From: Burkholderiales bacterium
GTDB lineage: Bacteria > Pseudomonadota > Gammaproteobacteria > Burkholderiales > Burkholderiaceae_C
Assembly: GCA_947464185.1 (NCBI GenBank)
Contig: CANHVY010000004.1
Location: forward strand, 54,462-118,461
Length of the DNA stretch: 64,000 nt
Direction of reading: 5' to 3'
Below, in pieces: positions 26,366-38,435 of this stretch. The position numbers and the translations under genes were made by a program. The notes below the pieces were generated by a model that saw only the letters and a program-made list of their open reading frames with translations, was not told the origin of the DNA and did no database searches. The stretch's first letter is position 1, and every line of letters begins with the position of its first letter.

Positions 26366-27205
26366 TCAGTGTATCGGAGCGCCCTTGGACGCCTGGGCCA
26401 GGGTCTGCGGCTTTCCTGCCTCTGCTTGCCCAGGCCCCTTCTGTGCCTTTTGGGCAGCCTGCTGCAACTGGCTTTGCTCTCCCAATACGCGCTGCGGGTA
26501 GCTGGTCTGCTGCGAGGTGCTGTAGGCACCCATGTAGGCGAGCAGGCCGCCCTCCACGCTGCCGGCCTCGGCGATGCTTTCCTTCAGCACCAGTGCACCC
26601 ACGCGCAGGTTGCTCACGGGGTCGAAGGCGGCGCGCAGCCCGCCCAGGGGCTCGAACTTTTCCAGGTGCGCATGTGCCACCACCTGCATCAGGCCTTTGG
26701 CGCCGCCACTGCCCTGGGCAAAGGGGTTGAAGGCCGACTCCACGGCGGCCACCGCCAGGATCAGCGTCGGCTCCAGCCCCGCGCGGGGTCCGATGGACCA
26801 GGCCTCCAGCACCAGGCGGGACACCGGCTCCAGGGCGATGCGGTAGCGCTTGGCGAGCCATTCGGCCACGGCAGCCTGTTCGCCCGTCAATGATGAGGGC
26901 TCTGTGGCCGTGGCGCGCGCCAGGGCTTCGAGGGTTTCACCGGGGGCCACGGCCGGGCGGGGCTCTGCACGCGCATCCTGCCGTTCCTGCAGCCAGCCCA
27001 GGGTGTGGGCCTCGATCACGGTGCGGAATGCTGGCTGGCTCCATCCCAGGATCAGCGCGGCGGCGATGGCCAAGCCCACCACGGCCAGCGAGTGGTGGCT
27101 GACAGCCACCACGGCACGGGCCAGCAGACCAGGCAAGGTGGCCTGCCGAAGTTGTGGCTCCGCCGCGGGCCGCTGTGGCGTGTGGGTGGTTTCGGGCATG
27201 TTCAT
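26366..27205 (-). CDS. Lytic transglycosylase domain-containing protein
   Basis: 279 residues. After ~35 residues there is one membrane segment (VVGLAIAAALILGW), so the enzyme is probably anchored in the inner membrane and faces the periplasm. The soluble-lytic-transglycosylase (SLT) core is at residues ~150-230: LEPTLILAVAAVESAFNPFAQGSGGAKGLMQVV, with the catalytic Glu in AAVESAFNP, and a later LAYMGAYSTSQQ in place of the usual AYNxG. It would cleave peptidoglycan to 1,6-anhydro products. The start at 27205 is preceded by AAAGGA. A consensus-like promoter and a structured leader lie upstream. Confidence 0.88.
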   Translation of the reverse strand: MNMPETTHTPQRPAAEPQLRQATLPGLLARAVVAVSHHSLAVVGLAIAAALILGWSQPAFRTVIEAHTLGWLQERQDARAEPRPAVAPGETLEALARATATEPSSLTGEQAAVAEWLAKRYRIALEPVSRLVLEAWSIGPRAGLEPTLILAVAAVESAFNPFAQGSGGAKGLMQVVAHAHLEKFEPLGGLRAAFDPVSNLRVGALVLKESIAEAGSVEGGLLAYMGAYSTSQQTSYPQRVLGEQSQLQQAAQKAQKGPGQAEAGKPQTLAQASKGAPIH

Positions 27206-27254
27206 CCTTTCGTCACTGGGGCGAAGGCGGCGCCTGCCAGGGCGCCCCCGGGGC

Positions 27255-27370
27255 GACAGTGATAATCGTTCGCATGCAGGCGCTGACCTTGAGATCAGCA
27301 CGTGTCACTGTCTGTTGAGGTTTTCAGGCACCGACTTGACGTCGGGCAAGATTCAGGGAAAACCCTCAAC
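27255..27370 (-). other. Highly structured non-coding leader between lytic transglycosylase and ubiD
   Basis: Two nested stem pairs occupy this stretch. GACAGTGA (27255-27262) pairs with TCACTGTC (27305-27312) and encloses GCTGA/TCAGC (27282-27286 / 27295-27299). GTTGAGGTTTTC (27314-27325) pairs with GAAAACCCTCAAC (27358-27370) with one bulge, and encloses CCGAC/GTCGG (27331-27335 / 27341-27345). If transcribed from the minus-strand promoter at 27388-27416 it would be the 5' leader of the lytic transglycosylase mRNA. It matches no riboswitch family I know. The stretch 27261-27272 also loosely resembles part of a Fur box. Confidence 0.4.
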
Positions 27371-27387
27371 TCATGCAATCGCGGCGG

Positions 27388-27416
27388 ATTCTAGGGATGC
27401 CGGTATAACCGGTCAA
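27388..27416 (-). promoter_or_regulatory. Sigma70-type promoter for the lytic transglycosylase gene
   Basis: Read on the minus strand: -35 TTGACC (27411-27416), a 17-base spacer, then -10 TAGAAT (27388-27393). The spacing is ideal and each hexamer has one mismatch to consensus. Transcription would begin near 27381, leaving a leader of about 175 bases before the start codon. The promoter overlaps the region upstream of ubiD on the other strand. Confidence 0.6.
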
Positions 27417-27449
27417 CACTAAGAAACGCTCAAATCAGATGGTTTCTTT

Positions 27450-29006
27450 ATGAAGTACCGGGACTTGCGTGAGTTCATGGACGGTCTTTCGGCCTTGGGG
27501 GAACTGCGGCGCGTGTCGCAGCCCGTGTCGCCGAAGCTGGAGATGACCGCCATTGCCGACACCGTGCTGCGCGCAGGCGGCCCGGCGCTGTTGTTTGAGA
27601 AACCGCAAGGTGCCGCCATGCCTTGCCTGGCCAACCTGTTCGGCACCACGCGGCGCGTGGCCATGGGCATGGGTGCGGAGTCTGCCGCCGAGCTGCGCGA
27701 CGTGGGCCGGCTGCTGGCCGCCCTGAAGGAGCCCGAGCCCGTGCGCGGCCTGAAGGACGCGGGAAAGCTGCTGCACATGGCCAAGGCCGTGTGGGACATG
27801 AAGCCCAGCACGGTGCGCCGCCCGCCCTGCCAGGAGGTGGTGCTCGAAGGCGCCGATGTGGACCTGGCCCGTCTGCCCGTGCAGACCTGCTGGCCGGGGG
27901 ACGCCGGCCCGCTCATCACCTGGGGCCTGGTGGTCACGCGCGGCCCGCAGGGCGTGGCGCAGCCGCGCCGCCGACAGAACCTGGGCATCTACCGGCAGCA
28001 GGTGATCGGGCCGCGGCAGGTGATCATGCGCTGGCTGGCGCACCGCGGCGGGGCGCTGGACTTCCGCGAATTCGCGCTGGCCAACCCGGGCCAGCCCTTT
28101 CCCATCGCGGTAGCGCTGGGGGCCGACCCGGCCACCATCCTGGGTGCGGTCACGCCCGTGCCCGACACGCTGTCGGAGTACCAGTTTGCCGGCTTGCTGC
28201 GCGGCAGCCGCACCGAGGTGGCGGACACGGGCGTGGGCGAAGGCGAGTGGCGCTTGCAGGTGCCGGCCAGCGCCGAGATCGTGCTGGAAGGCCACATCCC
28301 GGTGGCGGCGCCGGGCTTTGCAGGCGAAAGCGAGGCCGGCGTGCGGCTGAAGGAGCAGGGTGGCTACCTGCACGCGCTGGAAGGCCCGTTCGGTGACCAC
28401 ACCGGCTACTACAACGAGCAGGACTGGTTCCCCGTGTTCCAGGTCGACCGCATCACCCAGCGGCGCGATCCGATCTATCACTCTACTTACACCGGCAAGC
28501 CGCCCGATGAACCCGCCGTGCTGGGCGAGGCGTTGAACGAGGTGTTCGTGCCCATCCTTCAAAAGCAGTTCACCGAGATCGCGGACTTCTACCTGCCGCC
28601 CGAGGGTTGCAGCTACCGCATGGCGGTGATCTCCATCCGCAAGGCCTACCCCGGCCACGCCAAGCGGGTGATGTTCGGCCTGTGGAGCTTTCTGCGGCAG
28701 TTCATGTACACCAAGTTCATCGTGGTGGTGGACGAGGACGTGAACGTGCGCGACTGGAAGGAGGTGATCTGGGCCATCACCACCCGCATGGACCCTGTGC
28801 GCGACACCACGCTGGTGGACTCCACGCCCATCGACTACCTGGACTTCGCCTCCCCGGTCAGCGGCCTGGGCGGCAAGATGGGCCTGGACGCCACGAACAA
28901 GTGGCCGGGCGAGACCACCCGCGAATGGGGCCGCACCATCCGCATGGATGCGGCCGTGGAGCAGCGCGTGGCGCCGGTGCTGGCGCAGATTCTGGGACGG
29001 GGCTGA
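27450..29006 (+). CDS. ubiD: UbiD-family decarboxylase (4-hydroxy-3-polyprenylbenzoate decarboxylase)
   Basis: 518 residues, close to E. coli UbiD (497). UbiD enzymes use prenylated FMN made by UbiX to decarboxylate aromatic or unsaturated acids; the canonical member acts in ubiquinone synthesis. Visible family blocks: [48 protein letters not shown], and [24 protein letters not shown] with the conserved acidic residues; then [30 protein letters not shown], a cofactor and metal region. No ubiX lies nearby. The full-length resemblance and N-terminus favour ubiquinone UbiD over catabolic relatives. No ribosome site is obvious before the ATG. Confidence 0.92.
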   Translation: MKYRDLREFMDGLSALGELRRVSQPVSPKLEMTAIADTVLRAGGPALLFEKPQGAAMPCLANLFGTTRRVAMGMGAESAAELRDVGRLLAALKEPEPVRGLKDAGKLLHMAKAVWDMKPSTVRRPPCQEVVLEGADVDLARLPVQTCWPGDAGPLITWGLVVTRGPQGVAQPRRRQNLGIYRQQVIGPRQVIMRWLAHRGGALDFREFALANPGQPFPIAVALGADPATILGAVTPVPDTLSEYQFAGLLRGSRTEVADTGVGEGEWRLQVPASAEIVLEGHIPVAAPGFAGESEAGVRLKEQGGYLHALEGPFGDHTGYYNEQDWFPVFQVDRITQRRDPIYHSTYTGKPPDEPAVLGEALNEVFVPILQKQFTEIADFYLPPEGCSYRMAVISIRKAYPGHAKRVMFGLWSFLRQFMYTKFIVVVDEDVNVRDWKEVIWAITTRMDPVRDTTLVDSTPIDYLDFASPVSGLGGKMGLDATNKWPGETTREWGRTIRMDAAVEQRVAPVLAQILGRG

Positions 29007-29034
29007 GGCTCAGGAGCCTGATCGTCGGGCCAAG

Positions 29035-29062
29035 CCCTTCGATTTCGCTCAGTACGAACGGG
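29035..29062. repeat. Diverged copy of the TTCGA...CGAACGG dispersed repeat
   Basis: In the 87-base gap between the convergent ubiD and GMC oxidoreductase genes, CCCTTCGATTTCGCTCAG followed by TACGAACGGGG matches most positions of the repeat found in ygiQ and maf. It has an imperfect dyad that could fold in either transcript, so it might help separate the two convergent messages. Confidence 0.6.
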
Positions 29063-29093
29063 GTCCGGCCCCTTGGCTGTGCCCGGCGGGAGA

Positions 29094-30731
29094 TCAAGCT
29101 GCCCGCAGCGCCTGGCGGATCAGCTCGGAGGCCTTCTCCGCGATCATGATCGTCGGAGCGTTGGTGTTGCCGCCCACGATCTGCGGCATGACCGAGGCGT
29201 CCACCACGCGCAGGCTCTGCAAGCCGTGCACTTTCAACTCAGCATCCACCACGCTGCCCCCGCTGGCCGCCTGGCCCACCGGCCCCATGCGGCAGGTCCC
29301 CACCGGGTGGTAGATGGTGTCGGCGTGCTGGCGCACGTAGGCCTCGATCTCGGCATCGGTCTGCGCCGCGGATGAGGCGGCCACCTCGCGGCCGCCGTAC
29401 TGCGCCAGCGCGGGTTGGGCGAGGATGTGGCGCATCAGCTTGAAGCCACGCACCAGCCGCGCGGTGTCGTCGGGGTCGCTCAGAAAGGCCGGGTCGATCA
29501 GCGGCGCGGCCAGCGGGTCCGGGCTGGCCAAGGTGACGCTGCCTCGGCTCTTGGGGCGCAGCAGGCAGACGTGGCAGGAGTAGCCGTGGCCGAACACGGT
29601 CTTGCGGCCGTGGTCCACCAGCTTGCCCACGACGAAGTGCAGTTGCAGGTCGGGGATGGGCTCTTCAGGCGTGCTACGAAGGAAGGCGCTGCCTTCGCCA
29701 AAGTTGGTGGTCAGCATCCCGGTGCGGTGCCGCCGCCATTCGAAGATGCCCCGCATTGCGCGCACGGCGCCTGCCAGGCTCAGGCCGAACAGGTCGTGAT
29801 GGCCCGGGGCGTCCACCACCTGCACCACGTCGATGTGGTCGTGCAGGTGCCTTCCGACGCCGGGCAGGTCGTACAGCACGGGCAGGCCGAGCGCTTGCAG
29901 ATGGGCGCCAGGCCCCACGCCCGAGAGCATCAGTAACTGCGGCGACTGCAAGGCCCCCGCGCTCATGATCACCTCGCGCCGGGCCTTGAGCGTGCATTCA
30001 GCGCCACCCATCCTCACGTCCACACCGACGGCACGGCCGCCTTCGAAGCGCACGCGCAGCACCTGGGCGCCAGTCAGCACCTGCAGGTTGGGCCGCGACA
30101 GGTGGGGCGTGAGGCAAGCCTTGGCTGCGCTGAAGCGCTCGCCGTTGCGGTGCGTCACCTGGTAGGGGCCGAAGCCCTCCTGCTCGGCGCCGTTGAAGTC
30201 GGGGTTGCGCGAGTAGCCGGCCTGCACGCCGGCTTGCGTAAAGCGCTCTCGCCACGTGGCGTCGCTGCGCAGGTCGGCCACGTTCAGCGGGCCGCCCGTG
30301 CCGTGGAAGGCGTCGGCGCCGCGCTCGTTGTACTCGGCGTGCTTGAACCAGGGCAGGACCTCGTCGAACGACCAGCCGGGGTTGCCCTCGGCAGCCCAGG
30401 CGTCGTAGTCGGCCCGGTGGCCCCGGGCGTAGATCATGGCGTTGACCGAGCTGGAGCCGCCCAGCACCTTGCCGCGGGGCTGGTAGCCGCGCCGGCCGTT
30501 CAGGCCGGGCTGCGGCACCGTCTCGAACCCCCAGTTGGCCGCCCCCGTCTGGGCGAGCAGCGCCAGGCCGGCGGGGCAGTGGATGAGCACGCTCTTGTCG
30601 GGCGGGCCGGCCTCGATGAGGCCCACGCGCAGTGCCGGGTCCTCACTCAGACGCGCTGCCAGCACGCAGCCTGCCGAGCCAGCGCCGACGATCAGGATGT
30701 CAAAGGCTGCACCGTCCGGGAGGTCTGGCAT
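29094..30731 (-). CDS. GMC-family FAD-dependent oxidoreductase (choline dehydrogenase-like)
   Basis: 545-residue flavoprotein of the glucose-methanol-choline family. The N-terminal ADP-binding motif is FDILIVGAGSAGCVLAARLSED; GMC signature 1 lies in RGKVLGGSSSVNAMIYARGH, signature 2 in SAGALQSPQLLMLSGVGP, and the C-terminal catalytic region in DTIYHPVGTCRMG...VDASVMPQIVGGNTNAPTIMIAEKASELI. These enzymes oxidise alcohols; the substrate is not deducible, and no betaine aldehyde dehydrogenase or BetI regulator is adjacent. No signal peptide. It appears to be a single-gene unit or the tail of the nitrile hydratase transcript. Confidence 0.92.
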   Translation of the reverse strand: MPDLPDGAAFDILIVGAGSAGCVLAARLSEDPALRVGLIEAGPPDKSVLIHCPAGLALLAQTGAANWGFETVPQPGLNGRRGYQPRGKVLGGSSSVNAMIYARGHRADYDAWAAEGNPGWSFDEVLPWFKHAEYNERGADAFHGTGGPLNVADLRSDATWRERFTQAGVQAGYSRNPDFNGAEQEGFGPYQVTHRNGERFSAAKACLTPHLSRPNLQVLTGAQVLRVRFEGGRAVGVDVRMGGAECTLKARREVIMSAGALQSPQLLMLSGVGPGAHLQALGLPVLYDLPGVGRHLHDHIDVVQVVDAPGHHDLFGLSLAGAVRAMRGIFEWRRHRTGMLTTNFGEGSAFLRSTPEEPIPDLQLHFVVGKLVDHGRKTVFGHGYSCHVCLLRPKSRGSVTLASPDPLAAPLIDPAFLSDPDDTARLVRGFKLMRHILAQPALAQYGGREVAASSAAQTDAEIEAYVRQHADTIYHPVGTCRMGPVGQAASGGSVVDAELKVHGLQSLRVVDASVMPQIVGGNTNAPTIMIAEKASELIRQALRAA

Positions 30732-30806
30732 GGCAGCTCCTGATGGATCTGGGGCGTAAGGGGTTCGGCTTTCCGAACCGGCTTGCGCGCAAGTTGGCGA
30801 GGTGTC

Positions 30807-32018
30807 TCAGGTGGTCGCGGCCGCAGCCGCAGCCGGCACCGCATGGGATTCAGACCCGGAGCCTGTGGCAGGTGCGGTGCTGCCGTCCAGCCCGAATTCA
30901 CGCGCCAGCAGCGCATAGGAGTGCCACCGCACGGCGGGCTCGTGCGCCCAGGTGTTGACGACCAGGTGGTCCAGTTCCAGGCTGCGGGCCAGGGCTTGCA
31001 TCCTCTCCCGGACGGTGGCCGCCGAACCCACCAGCGCCTTGCGTCGCATGGGCGCGACGATCACCGCCATCTCCTCGTCGCTGAAGCCTTGCGTGCCCAC
31101 GTCCTGCGGACTCTGCAGCGGGCCCAGCAGCCCGCGTTGCCGGTTGACGCGCCAGCGCTCGCGGCTTACGGCCTGGAACTCGGCCTGCTCGTCTGTGTCG
31201 GCGGCCAGGGCCCAGACGCAGATGGTGGCCTGCGGCCGGGGGTGGCGTTCGCTGGGCCGGTACAGCGTGCGGTACAGGTCCAGCGCCTGCTCCACGCCCT
31301 GGCCGTCCATGAAGAAGTAGGCAAAGGCGTAGGGCAGGCCAAGGTGGGCGGCGAGTTGGGCGCCGTAGTCGGAGCTGCCAAGGATCCACATCTCGGGTCG
31401 GCGGTCCAGAGAGCTGGTGGACTCTTGGCCACGGGTGCCTGTGGGGCCTGCTCCGTGAGTTGGACTTGTGTGCTCATGTGAGCCCGCTTCAGTGTGCTGG
31501 CGTGGGGAGGGCTGCGTGGGCTCGTCCGCCGGTGACGGAGGCAGCGGGTGCGCCACCACGCCCTGGTGGGGCCGGCCGCTCACCCAGGCTTGCAGGTCCA
31601 GCACCTGCTGCGGGAAGTCCTCGGCCATGCCCGACACATGGGGGTTCAGCGCCTGGGCGGTGCGGCGGTCGCTGCCCGGGGCGCGGCCCAGGCCCAGGTC
31701 GATGCGCCCGGGCGCCAGGGCGTCCAGCACGCGGAAGTTCTCGGCCACCTTGAAAGCCGAGTAGTGCGGCAGCATCACCCCGGCGCTGCCGACGCGGATG
31801 CGGGTGGTGCGCGCCGCGATGGCGGCCATCAGCACCTCCGGCGCCGTGCCGACGATGGTGGGCATGCCGTGGTGCTCGCTCACCCAGAAGCGCTCGTAGC
31901 CCAGGGCCTCGCAGTGCTGGGCGAGTTCCAAGGTGTCGCGCAGCGCGTGGTCTCCACCGCGCCCGGCGCAGGCCACGGACTGGTCCAGGACGGAGAGTCG
32001 AAGCGGCATGGAATTCAT
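30807..32018 (-). CDS. Luciferase-like (LLM class) flavin-dependent oxidoreductase
   Basis: 403 residues, matching bacterial luciferase-like monooxygenases: LRLSVLDQSV at the start, ERFWVSEHHGMPTIVGTAPEVLMA, TTRIRVGSAGVMLPHYSAFKVAENF, GRIDLGLGRAPGSD and the C-terminal ALVGSAATVRERMQAL. A low-complexity insert rich in Pro, Thr, Ser and His (residues ~180-225) interrupts the barrel between ALNPHVSGMAEDF and PEMWILGSSDYGAQLAA. The ATG overlaps the stop of the nitrile hydratase accessory gene (TCATGA), so it is co-translated with nthABE. That hints at a flavin step on a related substrate, but this is inference. A second ATG at 32009 is possible. Confidence 0.87.
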   Translation of the reverse strand: MNSMPLRLSVLDQSVACAGRGGDHALRDTLELAQHCEALGYERFWVSEHHGMPTIVGTAPEVLMAAIAARTTRIRVGSAGVMLPHYSAFKVAENFRVLDALAPGRIDLGLGRAPGSDRRTAQALNPHVSGMAEDFPQQVLDLQAWVSGRPHQGVVAHPLPPSPADEPTQPSPRQHTEAGSHEHTSPTHGAGPTGTRGQESTSSLDRRPEMWILGSSDYGAQLAAHLGLPYAFAYFFMDGQGVEQALDLYRTLYRPSERHPRPQATICVWALAADTDEQAEFQAVSRERWRVNRQRGLLGPLQSPQDVGTQGFSDEEMAVIVAPMRRKALVGSAATVRERMQALARSLELDHLVVNTWAHEPAVRWHSYALLAREFGLDGSTAPATGSGSESHAVPAAAAAATT

Positions 32019-32395
32019 GATCTTGCCAGTGCCCGCTCCTGCGGCAACAGCTGGATGGTCTGGCCATGAGGCGTGCGCTCGGCTGCGTCTTCCCAGGCGT
32101 GTTCCAGGGCGTGCAGGGTGGCGGCACTGGCCAGGCCTTTGGCCTGCAGCAGCGTCTCCAGGGCGTCCAGCCAGTGGTGGTAGTAGGTGTCGCCCAGGTC
32201 CGGGTCGCCCTGGCCCTGGGCGCGGGCGATGGCCTGGCTCAGGGCCTGCGCCCACTCGCCCCAACTGAACAGGCCGCGCTCGTGCAGCCCCAGCGTCATG
32301 GCAAAGGCTTGGGCCTGCCAGGGGGCGGCAAACACCGGGCCGTCCGCGTCTTGTGGCAGGCCGGGAAGGTCGCAGGCAGCGTGGGGCATGGTCAT
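32015..32395 (-). CDS. Nitrile hydratase accessory protein (activator, P14K type)
   Basis: A 126-residue protein resembling the N-terminal half of the nitrile hydratase beta subunit (FAAPWQAQAFAMTLGLHERGLFSWGEWAQALSQAI ... YYHHWLDALETLLQAKGL), as expected of the small activators of cobalt-type enzymes. These activators help insert cobalt into the alpha subunit by subunit swapping. It immediately follows nthB with overlapping codons and precedes the LLM oxidoreductase with a four-base overlap. The start is the ATG at 32395; 32389 is an alternative. Confidence 0.88.
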   Translation of the reverse strand: MTMPHAACDLPGLPQDADGPVFAAPWQAQAFAMTLGLHERGLFSWGEWAQALSQAIARAQGQGDPDLGDTYYHHWLDALETLLQAKGLASAATLHALEHAWEDAAERTPHGQTIQLLPQERALARS

Positions 32396-33081
32396 GCGGT
32401 CCCGGGCGATGCCGGTTCCAGGTAGCTTTCCCAGGCGTCCACGCTGACGCGCAGGCCGGGTTCGACGTCGTCGCCCCACAGCTCGCGCCCGTCGAAGGCC
32501 ACGGTGTACAGCCACTGCGGGGCTTCGTCGAAGGGCTGGCCTGGGGCACTGGCGGCATGACGGTCGGCAAACACATGGGCGCCGTGCACCAGCACCACCG
32601 TGCCGACGTGGCCTCGCACGTAGCGGGGCAGCCGCGTGTGGCCGGCTGGGTGCCGGTTGAGGGCTCTGACTCGCTCGCCCACGGCATAGCGCGCAGGCGT
32701 GGTGGCCGGCCGCTCGGTGGGCGTGCCGCGGGCCAACGCAGCGTCGACGCTCTCGGCGCGCAGCACCCGGGCCAGGGGCAAGGCGGGCGTGTGCGGGTGT
32801 CCCGCTGCCAGTTCTTCCTCGCTCACCAGGCCGCGCCGCAGCATCAGGCGCTGCAGCCCCAGGATCCAGATGCGGTAGTAGCTGGAGCCCAGGTAAGCGG
32901 CGGGCGGCAGGCTCTCGCGGGCCGAGCGGGATTGATCGATGTTCCACTGCCCGGTGGCGCCCATGGCCACGGTCAGCCCCATCGCTCGGCGTTCCCAAGG
33001 GGCGTGGAACAGGGGTTCGTCGGCCTCCAGGTGCACCGGCCCGAAGCCGTGCATGCCGCCCATGTCGTGTGCGCCGTTCAT
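32392..33081 (-). CDS. nthB: Nitrile hydratase subunit beta
   Basis: 229 residues. The N-terminal [16 protein letters not shown] is nearly diagnostic of nitrile hydratase beta subunits. It continues with [17 protein letters not shown] and [25 protein letters not shown], and ends in an SH3-like barrel ([13 protein letters not shown]...[16 protein letters not shown]...[12 protein letters not shown]). With the alpha subunit it hydrates nitriles to amides. Start and stop codons overlap the neighbouring nth genes by four bases on each side. Confidence 0.95.
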   Translation of the reverse strand: MNGAHDMGGMHGFGPVHLEADEPLFHAPWERRAMGLTVAMGATGQWNIDQSRSARESLPPAAYLGSSYYRIWILGLQRLMLRRGLVSEEELAAGHPHTPALPLARVLRAESVDAALARGTPTERPATTPARYAVGERVRALNRHPAGHTRLPRYVRGHVGTVVLVHGAHVFADRHAASAPGQPFDEAPQWLYTVAFDGRELWGDDVEPGLRVSVDAWESYLEPASPGTA

Positions 33082-33704
33082 GGCTCGCGCGCCAGGCCCG
33101 TGCCGATCATCGAATCCCGCGTGACCAGTTCAGCCAGTTGAGCCTCGGGCCACCCCTCGGTGCCCGTGGGCCGAATGGGCACCACGAGATAGCGCACCTC
33201 GGCGGTCGAATCCCAGACCCGCACCGCGGTGCCTTCGGGCAGCGTGACGCCGAACTCTGCCAGCACGGCGCGCGGTTCGCGCACGGTGCGCGAGCGGTAG
33301 GGCGCGCTCTTGTACCAGGCGGGCGGCAGTCCCAGCACCGGCCAGGGGTAGCACGAGCACAGCGTGCAGACCACCATGTGGTGCTCGGCAGGCGTGTTGA
33401 ACACTGCCACCATGTGCTCACCCTGGCGACCGGTGAAGCCCATGGAACTGATGGCGGCGGTGGCGTCCTCGGCCAGCCAGCGGGCGAAAGCCGGGTCGCT
33501 CCAGGCCCGGGCCACCACCTGCGCACCATTGCGCGGGCCCACGCGCTCTTCGTAGGTCTGGATGATGCGATCGATGGCGGCCGTCTCGACGTAGCCCTTC
33601 TCGGTGAGCAGCGTCTCCAGGGCCCGCACGCGAATGTCCATCTCGTCGAGGTGGGTGTGCTCGTCGTGGGCAGACCCGGGCCCGTGATGGTGGTGCTGCG
33701 TCAT
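33078..33704 (-). CDS. nthA: Nitrile hydratase subunit alpha, cobalt type
   Basis: 208 residues. The metal site is VCTLCSC with Cys113, Cys116 and Cys118. The Thr after the first Cys marks the cobalt subtype (iron enzymes have CSLCSC), and Cys116 and Cys118 would be oxidised to sulfinic and sulfenic acids. Other landmarks: [23 protein letters not shown] and [15 protein letters not shown]. The N-terminus is unusually His-rich ([17 protein letters not shown]), possibly a metal-gathering tail. The frame is open to 33734, but the ATG at 33704 is preferred. It is the first gene of nthA-nthB-accessory-LLM and divergent from the ABC transporter, with an 89-base gap. No amidase gene is nearby. Confidence 0.95.
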   Translation of the reverse strand: MTQHHHHGPGSAHDEHTHLDEMDIRVRALETLLTEKGYVETAAIDRIIQTYEERVGPRNGAQVVARAWSDPAFARWLAEDATAAISSMGFTGRQGEHMVAVFNTPAEHHMVVCTLCSCYPWPVLGLPPAWYKSAPYRSRTVREPRAVLAEFGVTLPEGTAVRVWDSTAEVRYLVVPIRPTGTEGWPEAQLAELVTRDSMIGTGLAREP

Positions 33705-33793
33705 GGGGGGTGAGTTTAGTGGCGGCCCGGCCACCGGACACCCCCGGGAAACCGCAGGGGCGCCCGCATAATCCGCCGCCCTGGAGCGCCCTC

Positions 33794-35629
33794 GTGATCT
33801 TTCAAGCCTTCGAACGTCTGGTCGACCCTTATCCGCAAGCTGCCCCCGAAGCGCCGCCGAAGGGCCTGCTGCCCTTTCTGTGGGCCTGTTCTCGGGGCAC
33901 TCGGGGTTACATCGCGGCCATGACGGTGTTCACGGCCGGGATCGGCGCCTTCGAGGCGCTGCTGTTTGCCTTCCTGGGGCGCATCGTCGACTGGCTGGCC
34001 CGTGTCTCCCCCGAGCGGTTCTGGGCCGAGGAGGGCGATACGTTGCTGTTACTGGCCCTGGTGCTGAGCACCAGCATCGCCCTGGCGGCGTTGCAGACCA
34101 TGTTCAAGCACCAGACGCTGGCGGGCAACTTCCCGATGCGCCTGCGCTGGAACTTCCACCGCCTGATGCTGGGCCAGAGCATGGGGTTCTTCCAGGACGA
34201 GTTCGCCGGGCGCATCGCCACCAAGGTGATGCAGTCGGCACTCGCCGTGCGCGAGGTCTGGATGATCGTGGCCGACATCCTGACTTACGTGCTGATCTAT
34301 TTCGTGACCATGGCCGCCGTGCTCGGCAGCTTTGACCTGCGCACGCTCGGCCCCTTCCTGCTGTGGTTCCTGTTGTATCTGGGCGCGGTGCGCTTGTTCG
34401 TGCCGCGCCTGGCACGTGTGGCCCAGGCCCAGGCCGACGCCCGTTCGCTGATGACCGGGCGCATCACCGACGCTTACACCAACATCGCCACCGTCAAGCT
34501 GTTTTCGCACTCCCAGCGCGAGGCTGGCTTTGCCCGCTCCGCGATGCAGGAGTTCATGACCGCCGTGCACGGCCAGATGCGGCTGGTGTCGGCCTTCGAG
34601 ATCGTCAACCAGGTGTTGTCGGTGCTGCTGATCGGCAGCACGGTGGGCCTGACGCTGTGGCTGTGGTCGGTGGGTGACGTGGGCGTGGGCGCGGTGGCCG
34701 CTTCCACCGCGATGGCGCTGCGCTTGAACGGCATCTCGCACTGGGTGATGTGGGAGATGGCGAGTCTGTTCGAACACGTGGGGACGGTGCAGGACGGCAT
34801 CGCCACCCTCTCGCGGCCGCGCACGGTGCTGGACCGCGCGGACGCGGCGCCGCTGGCGGTGCAGCGGGGCGAGGTGCGCTTCGAGCGGGTGGACTTCAGC
34901 TATGGAGGCGGACGCAAGGTGATCGACGGCCTGGACCTGCACATCCGCCCGGGCGAGAAGATCGGACTGGTGGGCCGCTCCGGCGCGGGCAAGAGCACGG
35001 TGGTGAACCTGCTGCTGCGCTTTTATGACGTGCAGGGCGGGAGCATCCTCATCGACGGCCAGGACATCGCCGGCGTCAGCCAGGATTCGTTGCGCGCGCA
35101 GATCGGGATGGTGACGCAGGACACCTCGCTGCTGCACCGTTCCGTGCGCGACAACATCGTCTATGGGCGGCCGGGCGCGACGGATGAGCAGATGCGCCAC
35201 GCGGCCGAGCGGGCCGAGGCGGCCGACTTCATCCAGCATCTGGTGGACCCCAAGGGCCGCACCGGCTTCGATGCCCATGTGGGTGAACGTGGCGTCAAGC
35301 TCTCGGGGGGCCAGCGCCAGCGCATCGCCATCGCCCGGGTGATGCTCAAGGACGCACCCATCCTGCTGCTGGACGAGGCCACCAGCGCGCTGGACAGCGA
35401 GGTGGAACAGGCCATACAGGCCAGCCTGTACCGGCTGATGGAGGGCAAGACGGTGGTGGCCATCGCCCACCGGCTGTCCACCATCGCCGCGATGGACCGT
35501 CTGGTGGTGATGGACCAGGGCCGCATCGTGGAGCAGGGCACGCATGCCGAACTGCTGGCGCGCGGCGGCATCTATGCCCGGCTGTGGGCGCATCAGAGCG
35601 GGGGCTTCCTGGGCGAGGAAGTGCAGTAG
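33794..35629 (+). CDS. ABC transporter ATP-binding/permease fusion (exporter type)
   Basis: 611 residues from a GTG at 33794; an upstream in-frame codon at 33710 is unlikely because it overlaps the nitrile hydratase start region. The N-terminal ~330 residues are a six-helix exporter membrane domain and the C-terminal ~270 residues a nucleotide-binding domain: Walker [16 protein letters not shown]-loop [13 protein letters not shown], signature [14 protein letters not shown], Walker [13 protein letters not shown] and switch His in [11 protein letters not shown]. The family includes lipid A and peptide exporters (MsbA-like); the cargo is unknown. No accessory or substrate gene is adjacent. Confidence 0.93.
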   Translation: MIFQAFERLVDPYPQAAPEAPPKGLLPFLWACSRGTRGYIAAMTVFTAGIGAFEALLFAFLGRIVDWLARVSPERFWAEEGDTLLLLALVLSTSIALAALQTMFKHQTLAGNFPMRLRWNFHRLMLGQSMGFFQDEFAGRIATKVMQSALAVREVWMIVADILTYVLIYFVTMAAVLGSFDLRTLGPFLLWFLLYLGAVRLFVPRLARVAQAQADARSLMTGRITDAYTNIATVKLFSHSQREAGFARSAMQEFMTAVHGQMRLVSAFEIVNQVLSVLLIGSTVGLTLWLWSVGDVGVGAVAASTAMALRLNGISHWVMWEMASLFEHVGTVQDGIATLSRPRTVLDRADAAPLAVQRGEVRFERVDFSYGGGRKVIDGLDLHIRPGEKIGLVGRSGAGKSTVVNLLLRFYDVQGGSILIDGQDIAGVSQDSLRAQIGMVTQDTSLLHRSVRDNIVYGRPGATDEQMRHAAERAEAADFIQHLVDPKGRTGFDAHVGERGVKLSGGQRQRIAIARVMLKDAPILLLDEATSALDSEVEQAIQASLYRLMEGKTVVAIAHRLSTIAAMDRLVVMDQGRIVEQGTHAELLARGGIYARLWAHQSGGFLGEEVQ

Positions 35630-35806
35630 CGGCTGCGTGCTCTGCCGCGTGGGCCGCGGCGTGTCGCCCGGCGCACGCCTGGGGGGGCTGCCACGCCATG
35701 CGCCGGCAGGGTTGGGCAAGCGAGACCTGGCCGGCGGCCTGGCGCCGTCGAAGGGTCAAACCCGGACGCCGCAACACCCGCACGCTGCATTGCGGACAAT
35801 CGAGCA

Positions 35807-38326
<2,520 letters not shown>

Positions 38327-38435
38327 AGCCTGTCGCCTGGCGCGGCTCTTGCTGCGGGCCTGAGCAGCCGCTACGGACGACGTCCGTCAGGCGGTGAGGA
38401 TGACGCACCACCTTTCAGCATCGGAGAGCAGCTAC

